Part shown: piece by piece, positions 1 to 4,702 of the stretch
Position numbering within the stretch: position 1 is the stretch's first letter
Layout: every line of letters begins with the position of its first letter
Assembly (NCBI GenBank): GCA_016201805.1
Contig: JACQCB010000204.1
Location: 1-5,120, forward strand
DNA from: Nitrospirota bacterium
GTDB taxonomy: Bacteria; Nitrospirota; Nitrospiria; Nitrospirales; Nitrospiraceae
Direction of reading: 5' to 3'
Length of the DNA stretch: 5,120 bases
Made by a program: the position numbers and the translations under genes
Notes under the pieces: generated by a model
What the model was told of the DNA's origin: nothing
Seen by the model: only the letters and a program-made list of their open reading frames with translations
Databases searched by the model: none

Positions 1-61
1 AACTGACCTCCTGCGGCCCTTTGGTCCGATACACCTGATCCCAATGTTCTTGACGGTTCAT
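1..61 (-). CDS. Class I SAM-dependent methyltransferase, N-terminus only (runs off left edge)
   Basis: Reading leftward from the ATG at 61, twenty codons are open to the window edge. They include EHWDQVYRTKGPQEVS, and the next codon begins with T, compatible with Trp. From family knowledge, a start of the type HW-x-x-VY-x-TK-x-P-x-EVSW is typical of small class I SAM-dependent methyltransferases (Methyltransf_11/25-like); the SAM-binding GxGxG motif would follow outside the window. Substrate cannot be told. A modest AAGG lies 6-7 bases before the ATG, and a strong promoter is correctly placed at 168-140. The gene is divergent from folK with 228 bases between the two starts. The main doubt is that only 20 residues are visible. 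Confidence 0.7.
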   Translation of the reverse strand, partial: MNRQEHWDQVYRTKGPQEVS

Positions 62-81
62 TCGCAGCCTTGAGGCGGATA

Positions 82-101
82 TGCCTATCTTGAAGTAGGC
101 A
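82..101 (-). promoter_or_regulatory. Second leader hairpin of the methyltransferase transcript
   Basis: TGCCTA (82-87) and TAGGCA (96-101) form a perfect 6-bp stem with an 8-base loop. It ends about 20 bases before the start codon and about 10 bases from the weak AAGG ribosome-binding site. With the hairpin at 108-129 it makes a tandem pair that fills much of the 5' leader. A role in translation control or mRNA stability is inference only. Confidence 0.35.
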
Positions 102-107
102 CCCGAA

Positions 108-129
108 CTGGTGTAATTGTTTTCACCAG
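108..129 (-). promoter_or_regulatory. First leader hairpin of the methyltransferase transcript
   Basis: CTGGTG (108-113) and CACCAG (124-129) form a perfect 6-bp stem around a 10-base A/T-rich loop. It lies between the predicted transcription start (near 133) and the start codon at 61. There is no T-run after it in either direction, so it does not look like a simple terminator. It matches no riboswitch class that I recognise. Confidence 0.35.
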
Positions 130-139
130 GGGCAAGCAG

Positions 140-168
140 ACTCTAGCCAGTGACCACTAAGATGTCAA
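140..168 (-). promoter_or_regulatory. Sigma70-type promoter for the leftward methyltransferase gene
   Basis: On the minus strand a perfect -35 box TTGACA (168-163) is followed by a 17-base spacer and a -10 box TAGAGT (145-140, four of six matches to TATAAT). Transcription would begin near 133, giving a leader of about 70 bases before the ATG at 61. The spacer contains the small inverted repeat AGTG-N2-CACT (149-158), which could be a repressor site, though that is speculative. Confidence 0.6.
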
Positions 169-252
169 ATGCTTCGATGCTGGACGGCGCAGGGCCGGAA
201 ACCAGATGCCTCGTGGAGCCATCGAGCGTATGAAGAGAGATCGGTTCTCGCT

Positions 253-280
253 ATTGGCCATTGGCCATCAGCCATAAGCT
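253..280. repeat. Degenerate 7-bp tandem repeat upstream of folK
   Basis: Four consecutive heptamers are visible: ATTGGCC (253-259), ATTGGCC (260-266), ATCAGCC (267-273) and ATAAGCT (274-280). The first two are identical and the others diverge. The TGGCCA core is its own reverse complement, so the tract can fold back on itself. It ends 9 bases before the folK start codon, where a ribosome-binding site would normally be. It may be a small dispersed intergenic repeat of this genome, which cannot be tested from one window. Confidence 0.5.
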
Positions 281-289
281 CTTAAAACA

Positions 290-865
290 ATGTCACGCGA
301 AACTGTCTTCATCGGGTTTGGGTCGAATCTGGGGGATCGAAAGGATTTCTGCGACCGTACCCTGGCTCTCCTGAGCCTCCTCCCTTCGTCAGAAGTGACC
401 GGGGTGTCCTCGCTCTATGAGACCGAGCCGGTGGAGGACGGCGCACATCCGGGACGCGAGTGGTTCCTCAACGGCGTCATACGTCTCGAAACGGACCTTG
501 CGCCGCGCCGATTGCTCGATGTCTGCCGCGAGGTGGAGAAAGCCTTGGGTCGTGACCTAGACCATCGCAATGGGCCCAGGACGCTGGACTTGGACATCCT
601 CTTTTACGGGAGCCGCATCATCGATGAACCCGATCTGGTCGTGCCCCATCCGCGCCTGCACCTCAGGCGGTTCGTGCTGACTCCCCTTGTCGAGATCGAC
701 CCGGAATGGAAACATCCGGTTCTGTTGAAGACCGTCAAGAACCTCCTCGATCACCTGACGGACCCAGCCCAGGTGCGCCGGGTCGAATCCGCATCCGGCT
801 CCCGCTACGGCTCCCGTCCGACCTGTAGCCCGTCCTCCTCAACCCTCGTTCGAAATCCGGCATGA
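290..865 (+). CDS. folK: 2-amino-4-hydroxy-6-hydroxymethyldihydropteridine diphosphokinase (HPPK)
   Basis: FolK transfers diphosphate from ATP to 6-hydroxymethyl-7,8-dihydropterin, the step before dihydropteroate synthase in cytosolic folate synthesis. Family motifs are clear: the N-terminal FIGFGSNLGDR (residues 7-17), SLYETEPV (41-48), WFLNGV (58-63), the signature GPRTLDLDIL (95-104) with the Mg-binding Asp pair D100 and D102, and VPHPRLHLRRFVLTPL (118-133). The core ends near residue 160. The protein is 191 residues against about 159 for the E. coli enzyme; the excess is a Ser/Arg/Pro-rich tail (about 165-191) with no family similarity that I can see. The start is fixed by an in-frame TAA at 275-277. 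No Shine-Dalgarno sequence is visible and I found no convincing promoter. The stop overlaps the panC start (ATGA), so the two genes form an operon. Confidence 0.95.
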   Translation: MSRETVFIGFGSNLGDRKDFCDRTLALLSLLPSSEVTGVSSLYETEPVEDGAHPGREWFLNGVIRLETDLAPRRLLDVCREVEKALGRDLDHRNGPRTLDLDILFYGSRIIDEPDLVVPHPRLHLRRFVLTPLVEIDPEWKHPVLLKTVKNLLDHLTDPAQVRRVESASGSRYGSRPTCSPSSSTLVRNPA

Positions 866-1719
866 CGCGCGTCATCCGATCGGTGCGTACCATGACAGCC
901 TGGAGCCTCGCGCTCCATCGAGAGGGCGTGGTCATCGGCGTGGTCCCGACCATGGGCGCTCTCCACGACGGCCACCGGTCGCTCATTCGACGCGCGCGCC
1001 TGTCTTGCGATGCCGTCGTGGTGAGTCTTTTCGTGAACCCGAGCCAGTTCGGACCGGGAGAAGACTTCTCCCGCTATCCCAGACCGACTCGGGCGGATGC
1101 CGCCCTCTGTCGCGAGGAAGGGGTGGATGTCCTGTTCATGCCGTCACGCGAAGCCGTGTACCCGCAAGGATTTCAAACTACAGTGACGGTGCGGGAGCTT
1201 GCCCGACGCTGGGAGGGGGCGAAGCGGCCCGGCCATTTCGACGGCGTGGCCACGGTGGTGACCAAGCTCTTTGGTTTGGTGAGGCCGCACGTGGCGTTTT
1301 TCGGGCAGAAGGACTTTCAGCAGTCGGTGCTGGTGCGAAGGTTGGTGGAGGACCTGAATTTGGGGGTTCGGATCGTCGTCTGCCCCACCGTCAGGGAGCG
1401 AGATGGTCTGGCGCTCAGTTCGCGCAATCGTTATTTGACCCCGGTGCAGCGCCGGTCCGCGCCTGTCCTGCACGAGGCGTTGCAAGCAGGCCGGACGGCG
1501 ATCTTGAGAGGGATACGGTTCGGATCGCAGATCGGCCGCGCGATGCGAGGGGTCATCGAGACCGATCCGAAGGTCACCGTGGACTACCTCGCGGTCTGCG
1601 ATCCGGACACCCTCGAGCCGCTTCCCCGTGTGACGAAGAGTGCGATGCTGCTCGGCGCGGTCCGCCTGGGCCGCGTACGCCTCATCGATAATCTGCTGGT
1701 CCGCCTCGACGGCCGGTGA
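862..1719 (+). CDS. panC: Pantothenate synthetase (pantoate--beta-alanine ligase)
   Basis: PanC joins D-pantoate and beta-alanine using ATP, through a pantoyl-adenylate, to give pantothenate (vitamin B5, the CoA precursor). At 285 residues it has the normal length. All hallmarks of this nucleotidyltransferase family are present: PTMGALHDGH (29-38) with the HxGH-type nucleotide site H35/H38, SLFVNPSQF (55-63), RPGHFDGVATVV (122-133), FGQKDFQQ (147-154), LALSSRNRYL (183-192), and the conserved RLIDN at 273-277. The start at 862 gives the usual N-terminal stretch before PTMG, so the later Met11 is unlikely. No ribosome-binding site is apparent; the ATGA overlap with folK suggests translational coupling. 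A 10-bp inverted repeat spans the stop codon. I see no sign of damage. Confidence 0.96.
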   Translation: MTRVIRSVRTMTAWSLALHREGVVIGVVPTMGALHDGHRSLIRRARLSCDAVVVSLFVNPSQFGPGEDFSRYPRPTRADAALCREEGVDVLFMPSREAVYPQGFQTTVTVRELARRWEGAKRPGHFDGVATVVTKLFGLVRPHVAFFGQKDFQQSVLVRRLVEDLNLGVRIVVCPTVRERDGLALSSRNRYLTPVQRRSAPVLHEALQAGRTAILRGIRFGSQIGRAMRGVIETDPKVTVDYLAVCDPDTLEPLPRVTKSAMLLGAVRLGRVRLIDNLLVRLDGR

Positions 1720-1742
1720 GTCCCGTATCGGGGGCCGTCGAG
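1705..1742. terminator. Stem-loop spanning the panC stop codon, possible bidirectional 3' end
   Basis: CTCGACGGCC (1705-1714) and GGCCGTCGAG (1733-1742) are perfect 10-bp inverted repeats. The 18-base loop contains the panC TGA (1717-1719) and a second small hairpin, CCCG-TAT-CGGG (1722-1732). The gene arriving from the right stops at 1814, so the stem lies in a convergent intergenic region and could serve both transcripts. There is no T-run on either side, so a classical intrinsic terminator is not shown; it may protect the mRNA 3' end instead. Confidence 0.45.
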
Positions 1743-1813
1743 TTCGCAGCGACCGCCGTCACTGTTCCGCGCTCAATGTCCAGAGGCGTGGGAAGGATAG
1801 TTGCGGGCAATAA

Positions 1814-2218
1814 TCAAGAGACGTTCGATCGCTCCTCGGGGCTTGTGGTCTGTTGCGAGGCCAGGATCGGTGTGATGTTGGCCGGCGAGTAGCTTGGCGG
1901 TTTGACCCATTTGCCGTCCGCCCGCTTGTGGCCGCCCACCTTGCTCATGTTGGACCGGTGGACTTCCTGGAAGACGGGTTTCATGTCGATCCCGCAGGAG
2001 ACGGCCGTGCCGTAGACCACGTAGAGCAAATCCGCCAGTTCCTTCGCCATGGCGGCGGTGTCGTGGCCGGCAAGGGCTTCTTGCAGTTCTTCGAACTCTT
2101 CTTGAATCAACCGCACCCGGAGCGACTTGGTTGCCTCATCGGGCGCCGAGGGGGTCGTCCCGATCAGAATCTCGAACCGGCGATGGAATTCTTCCACCAT
2201 CCGCTGCTCGTCGGTCAT
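1814..2218 (-). CDS. MazG/HisE-like all-alpha NTP pyrophosphohydrolase
   Basis: This 134-residue protein looks like a single-domain all-alpha NTP pyrophosphohydrolase (PRA-PH/MazG-like superfamily). These cleave nucleoside triphosphates or related compounds to the monophosphate and pyrophosphate, often to clear damaged or non-canonical nucleotides. The metal-binding pattern is visible: EExxE at 40-44 (EEFEE) and ExxD at 60-63 (ELAD), followed by LLYVVYGTA. Then comes EVHRSNMSK (85-93) and a Lys/Gly-rich segment ending in KPPSYSPANI. This resembles the D. radiodurans DR2231 type more than full MazG, which has two domains. The substrate is unknown. The reading frame is open further upstream, into rmuC, but that part is Arg/Trp/Pro-rich nonsense; AAAGGA six bases before the ATG at 2218 settles the start. 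It lies 67 bases downstream of rmuC, probably in the same transcript. Confidence 0.85.
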   Translation of the reverse strand: MTDEQRMVEEFHRRFEILIGTTPSAPDEATKSLRVRLIQEEFEELQEALAGHDTAAMAKELADLLYVVYGTAVSCGIDMKPVFQEVHRSNMSKVGGHKRADGKWVKPPSYSPANITPILASQQTTSPEERSNVS

Positions 2219-2230
2219 GGCCTGTCCTTT
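2219..2230 (-). promoter_or_regulatory. Ribosome-binding site deciding the start of the NTP pyrophosphohydrolase
   Basis: On the minus strand AAAGGA (2230-2225) precedes the ATG at 2218 with a 6-base gap. This supports translation from 2218 instead of from the longer open frame that reaches back into rmuC. Confidence 0.7.
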
Positions 2231-2265
2231 CTTCCATTTCTGAGTATGCGCGGCGCGCGAGCGCT

Positions 2266-2283
2266 GGGGCGGTCCGCCGCCTC
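2266..2283 (-). other. GC-rich stem-loop just after the rmuC stop codon
   Basis: GGCGG (2268-2272) and CCGCC (2277-2281) pair around a 4-base loop. The stem can be extended to 2266-2283 with one G-T wobble. It begins 3 bases past the rmuC stop (2288-2286) in the 67-base gap to the next gene. With no T-run it is more likely an mRNA-stabilising or partial-termination element than a full terminator. Confidence 0.3.
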
Positions 2284-2285
2284 CT

Positions 2286-3671
2286 TCATTCCCCCGATGG
2301 AGCCGTTCGCGGGACCGAATCCACCGGTTCCAACCTGGGGAGGTCCTTGTCCGAGGAGATCCCCAGTTCCTTGAACTTGCGGGCCGCGGGCAGGATGCGG
2401 GTTTCGAGCGAGCCCACGGCTTTGTTGAAGGCCTGCACGCTCTTGGTGAGCGCCTGCCCCACATCGCCCAAATGTTCCGCCAGCACCGCCATCCGTTCGT
2501 AGAGGTCCTTCCCAAGCCGTCCGGCCTGTTGCGCGTGTTCGCTCAGTTGCTCCTGCCGCCAGCCGTAGGCCACGGCACGCAGCAGTGCGATCAAGGTCGT
2601 CGGCGTGGCGACGACGATCTGTCTGGCGAACCCGTCTTCGATCAACGAGGAGTCTTGCTCCAGCGCGGCGCCAAGAAAATGTTCGCCGGGCAAAAAGAGC
2701 ACGACAAATTCAGGCGCCTGAGGAAATTGCGACCAGTAGGCTTTGGCGCTCAACTCGTCCATGCGGGACCGCACTTGCGCCGCGTGCTGGCGCAAGAAGC
2801 CACGCCGCTGGGCCTCGTCCTGAGTGGCATGGGCGTCCAGATAGGCGGAGAGGACCGCCTTGGCATCCACCACGATCTGGCGGCCGCCGGGAAGCTGGAC
2901 GACCATGTCCGGCCGCAGCCGCCCCTCGTCGATCTGCACGCTTTCCTGTTCGACAAAGTCGCAATGGGCCACCATGCCGGCCAGTTCGGCCACGCGCTTG
3001 AGCGTAATTTCGCCCCAGCGCCCCCTGACGGTCGGCGCGCTCAGGGCCTTGGCGAGGTTGCCGGTTTCTTGCTGGAGCCGTTGCTGGGATTCGGCCAAGA
3101 TCTTGAGGTGCTGGTCGAGCCCGCCGTAGGCCGACTGGCGCGATCGTTCCAGAAGATGAATCTGTTCTTCGTAGCGGTTCAGGGAATCGTGGAGAGGCTT
3201 GACCAACTCGTCAATCGCTTGCTGCCGCTGTGCCAGCTCCCCCTTCGCCTCGGCGTGCAGCGTCTGGAAGGAGGTTTTTGCCAGGTTCAGGAAGGCTTCG
3301 TTGTTGGTCCTGAGGGCTTCGCCGGACAGGGCTTTGAAGGCCTCCGCCATCTCCAGCCGGGCTTGTGACAGCAGCGTCTTCTGCTCCTGCAAGCTCTTGA
3401 GGGTCTCCTCGCAGCGCGTCTCTGCGACCGCGCGCGCTTGCTGGGCTTCGGATAGGTCGACGCGCAGCCGGGCGGTTTGCAGTCGTTCTTCGTCGGTGTG
3501 CTTGCGGAGTTCGGCGGCCTCGGTTTCGGCCCGTTGCGTCCGCTCTGCGGCGTCGATCAGGCGGGTCTGGGCCTGTGCGCGCAGCCGCGCTGCTGTCCAG
3601 AGTCCGGCCAGCAGGGCGCCGAACAGGAGGCCGGCGGCGAGTCCCGTCGCAAAGGACATCACATCAGCCAT
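2286..3671 (-). CDS. rmuC: DNA recombination protein RmuC
   Basis: RmuC family proteins are predicted nucleases; in E. coli rmuC affects inversion at short inverted repeats. The 461-residue protein has an N-terminal hydrophobic segment (about 6-27), then a long coiled coil rich in Ala, Glu, Gln and Arg (about 30-205). The conserved RmuC core covers about 210-430. It includes the hallmark RGRWGE (216-221), RPDMVVQLPGG (253-263), VVDAK (267-271), FVVLFLPGEHFLGAAL (322-337) and ATPTTLIALLRAVAYGW (355-371). D255 with D269-x-K271 fits the PD-(D/E)xK-like nuclease pattern assigned to this family. The anchor and coiled coil suggest a membrane-tethered protein. AAGGGG five bases before the ATG at 3671 favours that start over Met5. 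A promoter fits at 3766-3738. Confidence 0.94.
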   Translation of the reverse strand: MADVMSFATGLAAGLLFGALLAGLWTAARLRAQAQTRLIDAAERTQRAETEAAELRKHTDEERLQTARLRVDLSEAQQARAVAETRCEETLKSLQEQKTLLSQARLEMAEAFKALSGEALRTNNEAFLNLAKTSFQTLHAEAKGELAQRQQAIDELVKPLHDSLNRYEEQIHLLERSRQSAYGGLDQHLKILAESQQRLQQETGNLAKALSAPTVRGRWGEITLKRVAELAGMVAHCDFVEQESVQIDEGRLRPDMVVQLPGGRQIVVDAKAVLSAYLDAHATQDEAQRRGFLRQHAAQVRSRMDELSAKAYWSQFPQAPEFVVLFLPGEHFLGAALEQDSSLIEDGFARQIVVATPTTLIALLRAVAYGWRQEQLSEHAQQAGRLGKDLYERMAVLAEHLGDVGQALTKSVQAFNKAVGSLETRILPAARKFKELGISSDKDLPRLEPVDSVPRTAPSGE

Positions 3672-3690
3672 CGCATCCCCCTTGCGTCCG

Positions 3691-3707
3691 CCTCATGTCC
3701 CATGAAG
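3691..3707 (-). promoter_or_regulatory. Small hairpin in the rmuC leader presenting GGA in its loop
   Basis: TCATG (3693-3697) and CATGA (3701-3705) pair perfectly and the stem can extend to 3691-3707 with one wobble. On the rmuC transcript the three loop bases are GGA. It lies inside the predicted leader of about 60 bases, just upstream of the ribosome-binding site (3683-3677). GGA in a hairpin loop is what CsrA/RsmA proteins bind, but one short site is weak evidence. Confidence 0.25.
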
Positions 3708-3737
3708 ACAAGCCGGCGCACCGCCGTGCCGACGCCA

Positions 3738-3766
3738 ACCATACGGGAATCGGGATGGTTCGTCAA
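3738..3766 (-). promoter_or_regulatory. Sigma70-type promoter for rmuC and the downstream gene
   Basis: On the minus strand TTGACG (3766-3761, five of six matches to TTGACA) is followed by a 17-base spacer and TATGGT (3743-3738, four of six matches to TATAAT). Transcription would start near 3731, giving a leader of about 60 bases before the rmuC ATG at 3671. Confidence 0.55.
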
Positions 3767-3787
3767 GAAACGGTCCGGCCACGATTC

Positions 3788-3796
3788 TGGTAGAAT
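3788..3796 (+). promoter_or_regulatory. Extended -10 promoter candidate for the secreted protein gene
   Basis: TGG-TAGAAT matches the extended -10 form TGn-TATAAT, with five of six in the hexamer. There is no good -35 box at the right distance, which extended -10 promoters can lack. Transcription would begin near 3803, leaving about 27 bases before the ATG at 3830. It points away from the rmuC promoter, and the two lie about 20 bases apart. Confidence 0.4.
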
Positions 3797-3829
3797 GACG
3801 GGTGCTCTAACCCGTGGCGAGGAGTGTTC

Positions 3830-4606
3830 ATGAGACAGTTTGATAGGATGCGATATGAATGGCGCATCGGCTGGGCCCTGTGCGGCTTGCTGGCTCTGGC
3901 CGACACGACGGCAGCCTTTCCGGTGAGCGGCGCCGCCTGGTCTGAGGCCCAATGGGAACAGCATTGCCGGGCCGTGCGGACGAGTTACAACCAGACCGCC
4001 CCGCTTCTCACCGATCGGCTCACGGTACAATCGGATGACCCACGGTTTCTCGATTTTGCTTCTTGGGTCTGGGCCAACAAGATCATCGAGCACCAAGTTG
4101 AGCAAGTCGGAGGAACCGAGTGGAACGGTCCGACCAACGGCGTGATCTTCCACTGGGCGCCGGGGTCTCGGTGGGAGACCCACACCCTGGTCCCCTTCGA
4201 CCGTGCCATCCACCACATTGCCGGCGAGCATTACTGGCAGGACAACATGTTTGCGGAGTTCTTCGAGCGGTTCGGGCCGGTCAAGGGCATCAACATCGGG
4301 GAGCGTCTCTCCATGGAGACGCCGCCCACCTGGGCGCAGTTCCTCCACCACATCGGCGGGCCGGAGAGCCCCTATTATCGCTATGTGTTTCACCAAGAGA
4401 GCAGGATCGATCCGATCAGGCGCATGGTCACGATGGTGGGAGGCCAGGGCGTCGCCTTCGAGTACACCTTCGATCACTACCTGGGCGAGGTCAAGGAAGT
4501 CCTGACCGACTGCAAGGCCTATCAATTTTTCGAACTCTATGACCGTTACGGGCGGGGCTTCGCGTCCAAAGCCGGCTGGGCCGGCCAGCCCGTGCCGGAG
4601 CGGTGA
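3830..4606 (+). CDS. Predicted secreted protein of unknown family, Trp- and His-rich
   Basis: I do not recognise this family. The start is the ATG at 3830, since GAGGAG (3819-3824) lies five bases before it; a GTG six bases upstream overlaps that site. The 258-residue product has a basic N-terminus, a hydrophobic stretch (about 13-24) and a plausible signal peptidase cut near ATTAA-F (after residue 29), so it should be periplasmic or outer-membrane associated. The mature part has ten Trp, eleven His and exactly two Cys (C46, C228), which could form a disulfide. Striking segments are FHWAPGSRWETHTLVPFDRA (107-126), HHIAGEHYW (128-136), FLHHIGGPE (171-179) and VGGQGVAFEYTFDHYLGE (203-220). HHIAGEH is not a standard zinc-protease motif. 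Binding of metal or an aromatic ligand is conjecture. It is divergent from rmuC and 96 bases ahead of a lipoprotein gene. Confidence 0.8.
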   Translation: MRQFDRMRYEWRIGWALCGLLALADTTAAFPVSGAAWSEAQWEQHCRAVRTSYNQTAPLLTDRLTVQSDDPRFLDFASWVWANKIIEHQVEQVGGTEWNGPTNGVIFHWAPGSRWETHTLVPFDRAIHHIAGEHYWQDNMFAEFFERFGPVKGINIGERLSMETPPTWAQFLHHIGGPESPYYRYVFHQESRIDPIRRMVTMVGGQGVAFEYTFDHYLGEVKEVLTDCKAYQFFELYDRYGRGFASKAGWAGQPVPER

Positions 4607-4689
4607 GACGGAGCCAGGCCCGCCCGCTCAAAATTAGCCACTCGCTTGGCGGCTGTGTTAAAGATGGTGCCTCGCAATGAGACTTTCGC

Positions 4690-4694
4690 GGAGG
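4690..4694 (+). promoter_or_regulatory. Strong ribosome-binding site of the lipoprotein gene
   Basis: GGAGG lies eight bases before the ATG at 4703 and sets the start of a gene that is cut by the window edge. I found no convincing promoter in 4607-4702, so the gene may be read through from the one before it. Confidence 0.7.
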
Positions 4695-4702
4695 GAGAGA
4701 AC

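Noticed and set aside
128..136. T-less hairpin at 108-129 as an intrinsic terminator upstream of folK
   Set aside because: No T-run follows in either direction and the position fits the 5' leader of the divergent gene better.
229..234. TATGAA as a -10 box for folK
   Set aside because: There is no acceptable -35 box at 16-18 bases upstream and the match is only four of six.
1005..1691. Second plus-strand open frame of 228 codons inside panC
   Set aside because: It is Arg/Gly-rich shifted-frame translation of panC, which has all its catalytic motifs in the other frame.
2219..2515. N-terminal extension of the NTP pyrophosphohydrolase into rmuC
   Set aside because: The extension is Arg/Trp/Pro-rich translation of rmuC in a wrong frame, and a ribosome-binding site marks the ATG at 2218.
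2472..3368. Plus-strand open frame of 298 codons opposite rmuC
   Set aside because: It is a mirror of the rmuC coding frame; RmuC motifs on the minus strand are unambiguous and the plus translation shows no family features.
4213..4239. HHIAGEH in the secreted protein as a metalloprotease motif
   Set aside because: The spacing is HxxxEH, which is neither HExxH nor the inverse HxxEH, so a protease call is not supported.
3659..4525. Long minus-strand open frame of 288 codons opposite the secreted protein gene
   Set aside because: It overlaps the rmuC start, has no recognisable domain, and the plus-strand gene has a signal peptide, a good ribosome-binding site and typical codon use. The openness is a by-product of GC-rich third positions.
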